DNA of 64,000 nt from Flavihumibacter rivuli (GTDB lineage Bacteria; Bacteroidota; Bacteroidia; Chitinophagales; Chitinophagaceae). The number at the start of each line of letters is the position of its first letter. Position 1 is the stretch's first letter. Shown in pieces: positions 54,234-63,306 of this stretch. The stretch is taken from assembly GCF_018595685.2 (NCBI RefSeq), contig NZ_CP092334.1, positions 2,632,001 to 2,696,000 of the forward strand, in the 5' to 3' direction. The translations under genes were made by a program, and so were the position numbers. The notes under the pieces were generated by a model. It was not told the DNA's origin. It ran no database searches and was given only the letters and a program-made list of their open reading frames with translations.

Positions 54234-56966
54234 ATGACAAGCATCAAACCATATTTGCGATTAGCCGGTCTGGAGCCGCTGGTAGTGCGGCCGGAGACCA
54301 ATTTTGTCAACATCGGTGAACGTACCAATGTAACCGGTTCAAAGAAATTCGCGCGGCTCATCAAGGAGAACAAATACGAGGAAGCCCTCTCCGTTGCCCG
54401 CCAGCAGGTAGAGAACGGCGCGCAGGTCCTCGATGTGAACATGGACGACGCCCTGCTCGATGGCGTGAAAGCCATGACCACCTACCTCAACCTCCTGCAA
54501 AGCGAGCCGGACATCGCCCGCATCCCCATCATGATCGACTCCTCCAAGTTCGAGATCATTGAAGCGGGACTCAAATGCGTACAGGGAAAATGCATCGTGA
54601 ACTCCATTTCGATGAAAGAAGGCGAAGCCAAATTCATTGAGCAGGCCAATATCTGCAAACGCTTTGGTGCAGCTGTAGTGGTGATGGCCTTCGATGAGAA
54701 AGGCCAGGCCGATACCTTGCAGCGCCGGGTGGATATCTGTTCCCGCGCTTACAATATCCTGACCAAACAGGTGGGCTTCGATCCACAGGACATCATCTTC
54801 GACCCCAACATCTTTGCAGTAGCAACAGGTTTGGAAGAACATAACAATTACGCGGTAGATTTCATTGAGGCCACCCGCATCATCAAGCAACGTATGCCCC
54901 TCACCAAAGTGAGCGGTGGTGTGAGTAACCTCTCCTTCTCCTTCCGCGGTAATGACCATGTGCGCGAAGCCATGCACAGTGTATTCCTCTTCCATGCCAT
55001 CAAGGCCGGCATGGATATGGGCATCGTGAATGCTGGACAGCTGGTGGTCTATGATGAGATCGAACCCGAACTCAGGCAGCTCTGTGAAGACGTGATCCTG
55101 AACCGTAACAATGACAACAACGAGGCCACCGAAAAACTGATCACCTTTGCCGAGACCGTTAAGGCCAAAGGAAAGGCGGAAGTGAAGGACGAAAGCTGGC
55201 GTCAGGCCGCTGTGGAAGAAAGGCTGAAGCATGCGCTCGTTAATGGCATCACAGATTATATTGACCAGGATACCGAAGAAGCCAGGTTAAAATACCCACG
55301 TCCGCTGGATGTGATCGAAGGACCGCTGATGGATGGCATGAACGTAGTGGGTGACCTGTTTGGCGCGGGCAAGATGTTCCTGCCGCAGGTAGTGAAAAGT
55401 GCCAGGGTGATGAAGAAGAGCGTGGCCTGGCTGACCCCTTATATTGAGGAAGAAAAAAGGAATAACCCCCAGGCCCAGCAGGGCAATGTGGCGAAAGTGC
55501 TGCTGGCAACTGTTAAGGGTGATGTACACGATATTGGTAAGAACATTGTTGGCGTGGTATTGGGCTGTAACGGCTATGAGATCATCGACCTGGGAGTGAT
55601 GGTCCCTGCCGATAAGATCCTGGATACGGCGCAGAAAGAGAATGTAGACATCATAGGCCTTAGCGGCCTCATCACTCCTTCCCTGGATGAGATGGTACAT
55701 GTGGCACATGAAATGAAGCGCAGGGGCATGACCCAGCCATTGATGATCGGTGGTGCCACCACGTCGCGCATGCACACAGCCGTGAAGATCGCTCCGCAAT
55801 ACGACCATGGTGTATTGCATGTACTGGATGCCTCCAGGAGTGTTACCGTTGCCGGCACATTGCTCAATCAGGACCAGCGACAAAAATTACTGAATGATAC
55901 GCGCAATGAGTACGACAGGTTGAGGGAAGACTTCAACAGCAAGCGCGCGGTCAAGCAATATATCCCCTACGCGGAAGCAGCCCAAAACCGGGTAGCTATC
56001 GACTGGAAAAGTTTTGAACCGGCCCAGCCAAAATTCCTGGGCACAAAGGTTTTTGAAGACGTTGACCTGGCAACCATCGCTCCCTATATCGACTGGGCGC
56101 CTTTCTTCATAGCCTGGGAAATGGGTGGCCGCTATCCGCAATTACTGGATGATGAGGTGATAGGTAAGGAAGCACGCAAATTATTTGCTGATGCCAATGA
56201 CTTGCTGAAAATGATCATAGAAGAAAAATGGCTGACAGCAAAAGGCGTGATCGGGTTCTGGCCTGCCAACAGCAATGGTAAGGACACGGTTACCCTATCC
56301 GTTCCCGCATCGGCAGTTGATGACAATAACGATGTAGTACTGCCGATCACTGAAACGCATCAACTGGAATTCCTGCGCCAGCAGCTCAAGAAAGCCGCTG
56401 GCCAGCCCAATTTCTCCCTGGCTGATTTCATTGCGCCTGCCCAATCCGGTAAAAAGGATTACCTCGGGGCCTTCTCGGTAACCATCCAGGGGATAGAGCC
56501 TCATATCAAGGCTTATGAGGCAAAGCATGATGATTATAACAAGATCATGTTGCAGGCCCTGGCAGACAGGCTGGTGGAAGCCCTTGCCGAATACCTGCAT
56601 GAAAGGGTGAGGAAGGAATTCTGGGGATATGCAGCAAGTGAACAACTCTCTCACGAAGAGCTGATCAAGGAAAAGTATGTTGGCATCAGGCCGGCACCAG
56701 GCTATCCTGCATGTCCCGACCATACCGAAAAATACAAGCTCTTCAACCTGCTGGGAGGGGAAGCGGCAACCGGCATCAAGCTGACTGAATCCCTGGCAAT
56801 GTACCCAGCTGCTTCGGTATGCGGATGGTATTTTGCGCATCCGGACAGCCAGTATTTTGGTGTAGGCAAGATCAAAGAGGACCAGCTGGAGGATTACACT
56901 AACAGAAAGGGTTATACGAAGGAAGAAATGGGCAGGTGGTTGCGGCCAATCCTGGAAAATGAATAA
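54234..56966 (+). CDS. metH: Methionine synthase, folate/cobalamin/AdoMet part (MetH C-terminal domains)
   Basis: A 910-residue protein holding three of MetH's four modules. The order is the pterin-binding barrel ([31 protein letters not shown]), the helical cap plus cobalamin-binding Rossmann domain ([16 protein letters not shown], whose His ligates cobalt), and the AdoMet-binding reactivation domain ([17 protein letters not shown]). It lacks the zinc/homocysteine domain, which is encoded by the gene at 52680. I start at the ATG at 54234 ([15 protein letters not shown]); the frame upstream runs into the repeat arm. It probably forms a complex with the N-terminal protein to make methionine from homocysteine. 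Confidence 0.95.
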   Translation: MTSIKPYLRLAGLEPLVVRPETNFVNIGERTNVTGSKKFARLIKENKYEEALSVARQQVENGAQVLDVNMDDALLDGVKAMTTYLNLLQSEPDIARIPIMIDSSKFEIIEAGLKCVQGKCIVNSISMKEGEAKFIEQANICKRFGAAVVVMAFDEKGQADTLQRRVDICSRAYNILTKQVGFDPQDIIFDPNIFAVATGLEEHNNYAVDFIEATRIIKQRMPLTKVSGGVSNLSFSFRGNDHVREAMHSVFLFHAIKAGMDMGIVNAGQLVVYDEIEPELRQLCEDVILNRNNDNNEATEKLITFAETVKAKGKAEVKDESWRQAAVEERLKHALVNGITDYIDQDTEEARLKYPRPLDVIEGPLMDGMNVVGDLFGAGKMFLPQVVKSARVMKKSVAWLTPYIEEEKRNNPQAQQGNVAKVLLATVKGDVHDIGKNIVGVVLGCNGYEIIDLGVMVPADKILDTAQKENVDIIGLSGLITPSLDEMVHVAHEMKRRGMTQPLMIGGATTSRMHTAVKIAPQYDHGVLHVLDASRSVTVAGTLLNQDQRQKLLNDTRNEYDRLREDFNSKRAVKQYIPYAEAAQNRVAIDWKSFEPAQPKFLGTKVFEDVDLATIAPYIDWAPFFIAWEMGGRYPQLLDDEVIGKEARKLFADANDLLKMIIEEKWLTAKGVIGFWPANSNGKDTVTLSVPASAVDDNNDVVLPITETHQLEFLRQQLKKAAGQPNFSLADFIAPAQSGKKDYLGAFSVTIQGIEPHIKAYEAKHDDYNKIMLQALADRLVEALAEYLHERVRKEFWGYAASEQLSHEELIKEKYVGIRPAPGYPACPDHTEKYKLFNLLGGEAATGIKLTESLAMYPAASVCGWYFAHPDSQYFGVGKIKEDQLEDYTNRKGYTKEEMGRWLRPILENE

Positions 56967-56993
56967 AGGCAGTTAACTTTACTTGTCAGGGAT

Positions 56994-57044
56994 CCCCGTG
57001 GTATAAGGTCTTCATGCACTACCCTATATCGCGGGGTTTTATTT
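56994..57044 (+). terminator. Terminator after metH
   Basis: Long stem: CCCCGTGGTATAAGG (56994-57008) pairs with CCCTATATCGCGGGG (57022-57036), with two wobble pairs and one mismatch, 13-nt loop, then TTTTATTT. Confidence 0.8.
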
Positions 57045-57063
57045 ACCCATCAATATCACAACC

Positions 57064-57393
57064 ATGAATTGGATCATCCTGATCATTGCAGGCCTCTTTG
57101 AAGTGGGATTTGCTACCTGCCTCGGCAAGGCAAAGGAAAGCTCCGGCACAACGGCCACTCTTTGGTGGATAGGTTTCTTTGTATGCCTGTCGATCAGTAT
57201 GTACCTTTTGTACAGGGCCACCCAAACCCTTCCCATCGGTACTGCTTATGCCGTCTGGACAGGCGTTGGGGCAGTGGGAACCGTTCTAGTGGGTATCCTC
57301 TTCTTCAAAGAGCCGGCCGATTTCTGGCGACTCTTCTTCCTGACCACACTCATTGGATCCATTGTGGGCTTAAAATTTGTTTCTGCCAATTGA
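57064..57393 (+). CDS. SMR-family exporter (SugE/Gdx-type, probably guanidinium)
   Basis: A 109-residue protein with four membrane helices. The conserved Glu of the SMR family is in IIAGLFEVGFA (Glu13). TLPIGTAYAVWTGVGAVGT is the SugE/Gdx signature, which in characterised members exports guanidinium with protons. No guanidine riboswitch was recognised in the leader. It functions as an antiparallel dimer in the family. Confidence 0.85.
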   Translation: MNWIILIIAGLFEVGFATCLGKAKESSGTTATLWWIGFFVCLSISMYLLYRATQTLPIGTAYAVWTGVGAVGTVLVGILFFKEPADFWRLFFLTTLIGSIVGLKFVSAN

Positions 57394-57417
57394 TCAAGTC
57401 AGGCAATGGTGTCCCAC

Positions 57418-58218
57418 TCAGAGCAAACCCAGTTCCCTGAACTCGAGGATACAGGCAGTGGCATTGAAGCAGAAATGCACCAATATGCCATACCAAAGGG
57501 TTTGTGTACGCTGTCTTAACCAACCCAGGAACAAGGCGAATGGTAGCAGCCAGAAGAAGGAGATCAGGCTCATATGGATAATGGCGAAGAGCAAGGCAGT
57601 GAATACCACCCCCAGCCGCGTATGCGTGATCTTCAGCAGCCCGGCCTGGATGACACCCCGGTAAGCAAGCTCTTCGGAGAAAGCAGGAATGATCGCGATC
57701 AATAGCAACATGATGGTCTTGGGGAACATCAGGTCCTGGAAAGATGAATAGTAATACAATTCCCGATCGAAGATGCTGCGGTTGATCCATTTCACCCCAT
57801 AATTCACGATGACGGCCGATGATACCGCAACGATAACCAGTACGATCACCTTCCACCAGGAAAACCTGTTCCATTTAAGGATGAGTGGCGCCAGTTCAGT
57901 CCGCATCTGCCAGGCATAGAATAAGGCCAGTCCCAGCAATAGGCTGTCCACCGCAATCAATCCGACAATATTATCCCCTACCCCTTTTACAAAATTGAAT
58001 ACCAAACAGATCAGGAAGTTCAGTCCATAGAAACTTCCCACCAATAGGCGATAGCGCTCATAGGCGCCTTCCCATTCTTCGGGTGGCACAGTAGGTTTGC
58101 CACACTGGTAACAGATGGGGGCATCATTGACCAGGGTACTACCACAATGGGTACAGGTATCTTCTTTAACTACTTCTTCGCTCAAGGAAATGATTTGGCC
58201 CCAATTTATGGCATTCAA
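57418..58218 (-). CDS. CPBP intramembrane metalloprotease with N-terminal zinc ribbon
   Basis: A 266-residue protein. The N-terminus carries a zinc ribbon (CTHCGS ... CYQCGKP, two CxxC pairs within residues 20-43). About seven membrane helices follow, with the CPBP glutamates in EELAYRGVIQAG and later His in ALLFAIIHMSL and GILVHFCFN. Function of bacterial CPBP proteases is mostly unknown. It is convergent with the SMR gene. Confidence 0.85.
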   Translation of the reverse strand: MNAINWGQIISLSEEVVKEDTCTHCGSTLVNDAPICYQCGKPTVPPEEWEGAYERYRLLVGSFYGLNFLICLVFNFVKGVGDNIVGLIAVDSLLLGLALFYAWQMRTELAPLILKWNRFSWWKVIVLVIVAVSSAVIVNYGVKWINRSIFDRELYYYSSFQDLMFPKTIMLLLIAIIPAFSEELAYRGVIQAGLLKITHTRLGVVFTALLFAIIHMSLISFFWLLPFALFLGWLRQRTQTLWYGILVHFCFNATACILEFRELGLL

Positions 58219-58289
58219 AAAAAATATACCATACTATTCTTTAATATTTAACCTACCCGCCGGCAGGGGTGATCATCGGGTAAGCTCAC

Positions 58290-58321
58290 AAAAAGCAAAC
58301 GGCCGGTGCAATACCGGCCGG
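58290..58321 (-). terminator. Terminator after VOC gene
   Basis: CGGCCGGT (58300-58307) pairs perfectly with ACCGGCCG (58313-58320) around a 5-nt loop. On the minus strand it is 25 bp after the VOC stop and followed by TTTGCTTTTTG. Confidence 0.75.
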
Positions 58322-58345
58322 GAAAAATTATAGGGCACCTACCCT

Positions 58346-58735
58346 TTAGATCGTGATCTCCACCCTATTCTTATCGGGATCAAGTACTACGCTTTCGTAG
58401 TAACCATCACCTGTCCACCTGGGGCCATCGATCACCTCATAACCATCAGCACTGAGTAGTGCGGTAAGGGTATCAACATTCTCCTTCGATCCAGTAGCCA
58501 TGGCGAAATGGATCAGGCCGGTGAACTGGTCATAGATATTGTTGAGGCTATCCGGCACCCCTTCCATTTGCATGATCTCCAGCCTTGCCCCCGTTTCAAA
58601 GGAAAGGAAATAGGAACGGAATTGCTTGGCGGGATTATGGTATTGTTCATTGGAACTAGCTCCGAAATAGCGCATATAGAAAGCCCGCATCTCTTCCAAA
58701 CGGTTTGTCCACAGCGCAATGTGTTCAATTTTCAT
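58346..58735 (-). CDS. VOC/glyoxalase-fold protein
   Basis: A 129-residue vicinal-oxygen-chelate protein: KIEHIALWTNRLEEMRAFY, SSFETGARLEIMQM-like strand (FLSFETGARLEIMQ), GLIHFAMATG and the closing VLDPDKNRVEITI with the Glu ligand. It resembles lactoylglutathione lyase/bleomycin-resistance-type proteins. Substrate unknown. Confidence 0.88.
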   Translation of the reverse strand: MKIEHIALWTNRLEEMRAFYMRYFGASSNEQYHNPAKQFRSYFLSFETGARLEIMQMEGVPDSLNNIYDQFTGLIHFAMATGSKENVDTLTALLSADGYEVIDGPRWTGDGYYESVVLDPDKNRVEITI

Positions 58736-58908
58736 TGTATGGTTTATTTAGTCATTAACTATTCTTTTACGACCAGGTTGATCAATGTCGTCCCTAATCC
58801 TTCACCCTAACTAATGTACCGATATTGCTAACCATGAGTATGGAATATCCCAATAACGTTGTATGAACTAAAACATATTTAATACAAGCTGCTGCATCAT
58901 TAACACCA

Positions 58909-59640
58909 TCACTTTTTCTCCATGAACCACCAGAGGCGCTTGCGCGGTTTTACCTGGTAATTGGAACGTATATACTTGTGGATGTGTTCGAATGCCTCGT
59001 CCAGGGAATCAGTTAGCAATACCAGGTCAAGATCGGCTTCGCCGATGGTCTTATTCTCCTTCATGACATGCAGGTAATCCATCATGGGCTGGTAATAGGC
59101 CTTCCCCAACAACACGATCGGGAATTGGGTCATTGTCTTGGTTTGCATGAGGGTCAGGGTTTCAAAAAACTCATCCATGGTACCCACCCCGCCCGGCATG
59201 ATGATAAAGGCATAGGAATATTTCACCAGCAACACCTTGCGCACAAAGAAGTGTTCGAAGGTGATGGTGATATCCAGGTAAGGGTTGGGCTTTTGTTCGA
59301 AAGGCAATTCAATATTACAGCCTACTGACTTCCCGCCGGCTTCTTTTGCGCCTCGGTTGGCAGCCTCCATGATACCGGGCCCTCCGCCCGTCATGGTAGC
59401 GAATCCCAATCCTGCAATACGTTTGCCGCATTCCCTTGCCATGGTATAATAGGGATGGTCTTCTGAAAACCTTGCCGATCCGAATACGGTTATACAGGGT
59501 CCAACGAAGTGAAGGGTCCTGAATCCCTTGATGAACTGCCGGAAAACCCTGAATGCGAACAGGAATTCATAACTCCGATCCTTAGGTCCCTCCAGGTAAA
59601 CATGCTGTTTGGCAGGAATAATCCGCTGCGATGGTTTCAT
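58909..59640 (-). CDS. TIGR00730/LOG-family protein (nucleotide 5'-monophosphate ribohydrolase fold)
   Basis: A 243-residue Rossmann-like protein with MTGGGPGIMEAANRGAKEAG and PGGVGTMDEFFE, the GGGxGxM and PGGxGTxxE motifs of the LOG family. The family cleaves the N-glycosidic bond of nucleoside monophosphates and includes cytokinin-activating enzymes of plants. In bacteria it probably acts on purine or pyrimidine nucleotides; the actual substrate is unknown. It is divergent from the exonuclease gene across about 50 bp. Confidence 0.9.
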   Translation of the reverse strand: MKPSQRIIPAKQHVYLEGPKDRSYEFLFAFRVFRQFIKGFRTLHFVGPCITVFGSARFSEDHPYYTMARECGKRIAGLGFATMTGGGPGIMEAANRGAKEAGGKSVGCNIELPFEQKPNPYLDITITFEHFFVRKVLLVKYSYAFIIMPGGVGTMDEFFETLTLMQTKTMTQFPIVLLGKAYYQPMMDYLHVMKENKTIGEADLDLVLLTDSLDEAFEHIHKYIRSNYQVKPRKRLWWFMEKK

Positions 59641-59690
59641 TTCAATAATTTTGGTGCTTCCGGAAACAATTTACTCAAATGAAACGGGTT

Positions 59691-60458
59691 ATGCGCATTA
59701 TCTCCTATAATGTCAATGGTATCAGGGCCGCCATGAACAAAGGGTTTATCGACTGGCTGAAAACAGATCCCGCGGAGGTGGTCTGTGTACAGGAAACAAA
59801 GGCCCATCGCGACAATGTGAACCACAAACTATTTGCTGAGCTGGGCTTCCATGATTTCTGGTATTCAGCAGAAAAGAAAGGCTATAGTGGTGTGGCCATT
59901 TTCTCAAAGATCAAACCCGATAACGTGGAATATGGCAATGGCTTCATGCAGAGCGATGCCGAAGGCCGGGTGATCAGGGCGGATTTTAATGATATCACGC
60001 TCATCAATGCCTACTTTCCCTCAGGCACGAGTGGCGATGAGCGCCAGGAGTACAAATACCAATGGCTGGAGGAGTTCTTCGGTTACGTGCAGGACCTGCG
60101 CAAGACAAGGAAAAAACTGATCGTTTGCGGCGACTATAATATTGCCCACAGGGAGATCGATATCCATGACCCGAAGGGCAATAAGAATTCCAGTGGTTTC
60201 CTGCCCGATGAAAGGAAATGGATGGACAAGTTCTTTGAACATGGCTGGGTGGACACTTTCAGGAAATTCCATCCCGAACCCCATCGCTATAGTTGGTGGA
60301 GCCAACGTTTCCCCTCAGTGAGGTTGAACAACAAGGGCTGGCGCATCGATTACATCAATACCACCGAGGAGTTGAAAAAACAGCTGGTAGATGCCGAGAT
60401 CTATCCAGATATAAAGCATAGCGACCATTGTCCCGTTTATTTAAAGCTCAAATACTAA
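59691..60458 (+). CDS. xth: Exonuclease III-family AP endonuclease
   Basis: A 255-residue metal-dependent endonuclease/exonuclease/phosphatase-fold enzyme that cuts DNA at abasic sites and digests 3' ends. Motifs: RIISYNVNGIRAAM, VVCVQETKAH (metal-binding Glu), LIVCGDYNIAHREID, the GWRIDY block (GWRIDYINTT) and SDHCPVYLKL with catalytic Asp-His. The start at 59691 fits the family; an ATG at 59679 is an alternative. Confidence 0.93.
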   Translation: MRIISYNVNGIRAAMNKGFIDWLKTDPAEVVCVQETKAHRDNVNHKLFAELGFHDFWYSAEKKGYSGVAIFSKIKPDNVEYGNGFMQSDAEGRVIRADFNDITLINAYFPSGTSGDERQEYKYQWLEEFFGYVQDLRKTRKKLIVCGDYNIAHREIDIHDPKGNKNSSGFLPDERKWMDKFFEHGWVDTFRKFHPEPHRYSWWSQRFPSVRLNNKGWRIDYINTTEELKKQLVDAEIYPDIKHSDHCPVYLKLKY

Positions 60459-60464
60459 ACAGCG

Positions 60465-60770
60465 ATGTACATCTATAATGTTACCCTCAAGATCGACTGG
60501 AGCATCCAGGAAGCCTGGTTAAAGTGGATGGTAGAAGAACATATGCCGGAAGTGGTAGGCACCGGTTGTTTCAGTTCTTCCAGGCTCTTAAGGCTGATAG
60601 AAGTGGATGATAGTGATGGTCCCACCTATGCAGCCCAGTACCATGCCGAAACCAAATCGGATTACAACCGGTATATTACCATTCATGCCGACAAGCTCCG
60701 CCAGAAAAGCTTTGACAAATGGGGGGATAAGTTCATTGCCTTCCGCTCTGTAATGGAAGTTGTGCACTAA
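60465..60770 (+). CDS. DUF4286 family protein
   Basis: A 101-residue soluble protein: YIYNVTLKIDWSIQEAWLKW, HMPEVVGTGCF, YAAQYHAET. It matches the DUF4286 family and resembles a ferredoxin-like fold; function unknown. It begins 6 bp after the exonuclease gene, suggesting cotranscription. Confidence 0.85.
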   Translation: MYIYNVTLKIDWSIQEAWLKWMVEEHMPEVVGTGCFSSSRLLRLIEVDDSDGPTYAAQYHAETKSDYNRYITIHADKLRQKSFDKWGDKFIAFRSVMEVVH

Positions 60771-60832
60771 ATGTGGAAAACAAAAAAGCTTTCCCTTTGC
60801 AATAAAAAAAATCGCTACATTATGTTGGAAGT

Positions 60833-60960
60833 CGCACCAGCATTGAATTCCAGCGAAAAAATCAGAAAACCCTTGTCCATGGCGGGTTTCAGCGGACAAG
60901 CACAAAATCAGGCCGAAAAAACATATCGTATTTTTCCGCTATAACCCTGATTTGGTGCGG
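60833..60960 (+). ncRNA. Candidate structured RNA upstream of the HU gene
   Basis: About 130 nt with no ORF. The outer helix is CGCACCA (60833-60839) and TGGTGCG (60953-60959). The left arm is TTGTCC/GGACAA (60873-60878, 60894-60899), overlapping the mutually exclusive or pseudoknotted AAACCC/GGGTTT (60867-60872, 60884-60889). The right arm is AAATCAGG/CCTGATTT (60905-60912, 60946-60953) with an inner GAAAAA/TTTTTC. A possible promoter (TTG 60797-60799, TATGTTGG 60821-60828) would start RNA near 60833. A small RNA or HU leader is possible. No known family recognised. Confidence 0.35.
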
Positions 60961-61005
60961 ATTCCAGCGAGTCAGGCAGGGGCTTTAAAAAATTCAAAAA
61001 AAAAT

Positions 61006-61034
61006 TTGTTGGAATTAAAAAGCGTCTATATTTG
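61006..61034 (+). promoter_or_regulatory. HU gene promoter
   Basis: TTG (61006-61008), 18-bp spacer and TATATTTG (61027-61034), the exact TTG/TAnnTTTG pattern of Bacteroidota sigma factor promoters, 28 bp before the HU start codon. Confidence 0.8.
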
Positions 61035-61062
61035 TTCTGCTTAAAATTTTAAATTTCACACT

Positions 61063-61332
61063 ATGAACAAAGCTGAATTAATTGCCAAAATTGCCGATGA
61101 CGCAGGCATTACCAAGACCCAGGCTAATGAAGCTCTGGATTCTTTCATCGAAGCAGTTACCAAGACCCTGAAAGGTGGTGGAAAAGTAACCCTGGTGGGT
61201 TTCGGTACTTTCTCTGTATCCAAGAGAGCTGCTCGTAACGGTCGCAACCCCCAGACTGGTGCTGTGATCAAGATTAAGGCTAAGAAAGTTGCTCGTTTCA
61301 AGGCAGGTAAGGAACTGTCTTCCAAATTATAA
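61063..61332 (+). CDS. HU-family DNA-binding protein
   Basis: An 89-residue histone-like protein: [41 protein letters not shown] (the DNA-gripping arm with the conserved NPxTG), and [14 protein letters not shown]. It is a nucleoid architectural protein that binds DNA as a dimer. A strong consensus promoter and terminator frame it as a single-gene unit with high expression. Confidence 0.97.
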   Translation: MNKAELIAKIADDAGITKTQANEALDSFIEAVTKTLKGGGKVTLVGFGTFSVSKRAARNGRNPQTGAVIKIKAKKVARFKAGKELSSKL

Positions 61333-61352
61333 TCACTGCGCCTACAGCATTG

Positions 61353-61384
61353 AAACCCTGTCTTTTACCAGACAGGGTTTTTTA
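61353..61384 (+). terminator. Terminator after HU gene
   Basis: 10-bp stem AAACCCTGTC (61353-61362) with GACAGGGTTT (61371-61380), then TTTAT. Confidence 0.9.
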
Positions 61385-61457
61385 TGCCCTGTAATGCCTG
61401 TAATTGCCCGATTTTTCGCATTTTTGCACTTTAAAGAATTTTTCAAAAATCATTACT

Positions 61458-61577
61458 ATGGGTAGAGGTGATAAGAAAACCAAGAAAGGTAAGATCTTCA
61501 AAGGTTCTTACGGTAAGAGCCGCGTAGCTCGTCCTTCTCAGGCCAAAAAGGCTGCTGCGAAGAAGCAACAAGCATAA
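61458..61577 (+). CDS. 30S ribosomal protein bTHX
   Basis: A 39-residue basic protein (GRGDKKTKKGKIFKGSYGKS then RVARPSQAKKAAAKKQQA) of the Thx type, a small subunit protein that sits in the head of the 30S. It is too short to be picked by usual ORF cut-offs. The Lys-rich sequence with GKIFKGSYGKSR is the family signature in Bacteroidota. It lies between two terminators as a separate transcription unit. Confidence 0.9.
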   Translation: MGRGDKKTKKGKIFKGSYGKSRVARPSQAKKAAAKKQQA

Positions 61578-61928
61578 GGCTGGCAGGCATGTGGAGGTCC
61601 ATTGCCCTTAATTCTATAGGCAAAGGATCAAACCCTACAACAGCAAGGAATTGCTCAAAGGACCCACACCAGTCAAAACTTCTGGAATGTGAAAATGTGA
61701 TCGACACGTTTTCACATTTTTTTTATGCGCTGACCAATCCAACCTCAGCTTAACTTACCAGGTCCGGATAGAGAATGGATCTGCCCGCCCCGAGGATCGG
61801 CAAGCCGGGGCAACCATAAGATGGGATACTAAATGGCACTTCTATAACTCAAGGGTAATTGCTGATACATTAGCGATATGCTGCCAGCATAGTAAAACTA
61901 GGAATAACCCTGTTACGCCATCATCCAA
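61578..61928. other. 3' region of bTHX and intergenic DNA
   Basis: Contains a foldable stretch of about 90 nt (61580-61675): CTGG/CCAG and TGTGG-GTCC/GGACCCACA outer helices with TTGCC/GGCAA and AGCAA/TTGCT inner hairpins. A terminator follows at 61686. Nothing else was seen up to the porin stop at 61929. Confidence 0.4.
61686..61727 (+). terminator. Terminator after bTHX
   Basis: AATGTGAAAA (61686-61695) pairs with TTTTCACATT (61709-61718), followed by a run of T (TTTTTTTAT). Confidence 0.85.
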
Positions 61929-63227
61929 TCAATAGAACAACTCCAAGTTGATCATAAATACATTCCCATTCGCCCCCACCTGTGTGGGAAAACTTGCATA
62001 ACCCACCGGTGACCTATATGCCCTGATGTATTCTGCATTTACCCTGAATGACTTGTTCTTGAAAGGGAACCAGTTCAATCCCAAATTGAATTCTGTTGGA
62101 TCACCATACTCACCAAAAATGAAAGCGCCTGTCAGGTAGGCCTGCAGGGTTTTGTCCAACAGCATGGAGGAACCCTGCAGACTCAACCCGTGGTCAAACA
62201 ACTGGTCAACCGGAATGGGCCCTGTGGTTTCCAATTTGGAAACCCACCTCAGGAAATAATCAGCATCAAAAGAAAATCCTTTCCATTTCAGGCCTCCTGT
62301 AATATTGACCATTTCATATTTTGCCGACAGGACACTGGCATCGGTATCGAATGCATTGATGGCAAACAAGCCCGTGCCATCAGATAACCTGATCTGTGAG
62401 TTCTCCGGGGCCTCAGAATCAGGCTGCGATTGCCTTGTTTCATTACTCCTCGAATAAGAGGCGCCCAAAAGTGTTGCCAGGCTATTATGGCGTTCAAAAT
62501 CCCCATAGGGCCCCATCCTGCCATAATTATTGGTGGTATGCCATAAGCCTGAACTCCAGGTATCAAAGCCTCCATCCAACTGTCCGGCATCAATACCCAA
62601 CTGGCTGAGGTTATTGCCCAACATGGTGCGGTAATACATATTCTTGAAGATCTCACCCTGGACCCAGATACCAGTAGTAAATGAACCGCGGAAAAATTCT
62701 TCCGTCATGTTCCTGGCATCCATCCGAAGCCAACCCGGGAATTGTCCATACATGGAACGGTTGGTGGGCAAACCACCAATGCCGACACCAACATCAAGAT
62801 GCTTGTTGAACTGGTATTGGAAATTACCACCCAGCACCACCTGCGCACCCTGTCCCTGGCTGGTATTGGATGTCCAGACATACAGCAGGTACCTGAATTT
62901 CGGGTCAAACAGCCAGCCCTTGAAATAGAGCATGACCTTCTGAAACTGCAGGTCATTCCTTTTGTCAATATTCTTGGTGCGCCCAAATGCATCCGTATAG
63001 TTATCATCCAGTCCCGTTTGGTTCAGGTACCTGGTTGATGCATATGCCGAAAAGGTCAGCACGCCATCCGGCTTATTGATCAGGCGAAAACCAGACCCCG
63101 GAACATGGGACCTTACGATCTTGAGGGTATCCTCCTCCTCATAAGGATCAGTTGGGATTTGGCCGTAACACAACTGGGCAATGGGGAAAGTAAGGACCAG
63201 GAAAAGGCAATACAATAATTGTCTCAT
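61929..63227 (-). CDS. Outer-membrane porin (OprP/O-like)
   Basis: A 432-residue exported barrel protein with signal peptide ending QLCYGQ. It has alternating strands (YLLYVWTSNTSQGQGAQVVLG; FQYQFNKHLDVGVGIGGLP; GFSFDADYFLRWVSKLE; SFRVNAEYIRAYRSP) and ends in an aromatic residue (FMINLELFY), typical of BAM-folded barrels. It resembles phosphate-selective-type porins of Bacteroidota. The solute is unknown. It lies downstream of the pdxH gene, on the same strand. Confidence 0.75.
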   Translation of the reverse strand: MRQLLYCLFLVLTFPIAQLCYGQIPTDPYEEEDTLKIVRSHVPGSGFRLINKPDGVLTFSAYASTRYLNQTGLDDNYTDAFGRTKNIDKRNDLQFQKVMLYFKGWLFDPKFRYLLYVWTSNTSQGQGAQVVLGGNFQYQFNKHLDVGVGIGGLPTNRSMYGQFPGWLRMDARNMTEEFFRGSFTTGIWVQGEIFKNMYYRTMLGNNLSQLGIDAGQLDGGFDTWSSGLWHTTNNYGRMGPYGDFERHNSLATLLGASYSRSNETRQSQPDSEAPENSQIRLSDGTGLFAINAFDTDASVLSAKYEMVNITGGLKWKGFSFDADYFLRWVSKLETTGPIPVDQLFDHGLSLQGSSMLLDKTLQAYLTGAFIFGEYGDPTEFNLGLNWFPFKNKSFRVNAEYIRAYRSPVGYASFPTQVGANGNVFMINLELFY

Positions 63228-63306
63228 AACAGTATTTTTTGGGTTGACATACTGCAGAGCAATTAACCAGGTCCAAAGGGCAGGATTATTATTAAATGGT
63301 CAAGTA

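Noticed and set aside
52680..56966. metH disrupted by insertion into a single ancestral gene
   Set aside because: Both halves have intact domain borders, and two-gene MetH is, to my knowledge, found in other Bacteroidota. The insertion more likely went into the existing gap.
56994..57044. Guanidine riboswitch in front of the Gdx/SugE gene
   Set aside because: The structure is a single long stem followed by a T-run directly after metH, which is a terminator. No ACGR loops or ykkC motifs are present.
58255..58321. Further copy of the dispersed REP-like repeat
   Set aside because: The CGGCCGGT hairpin fits a simple terminator of the VOC gene and does not share the GAAGCTTCAGCG core.
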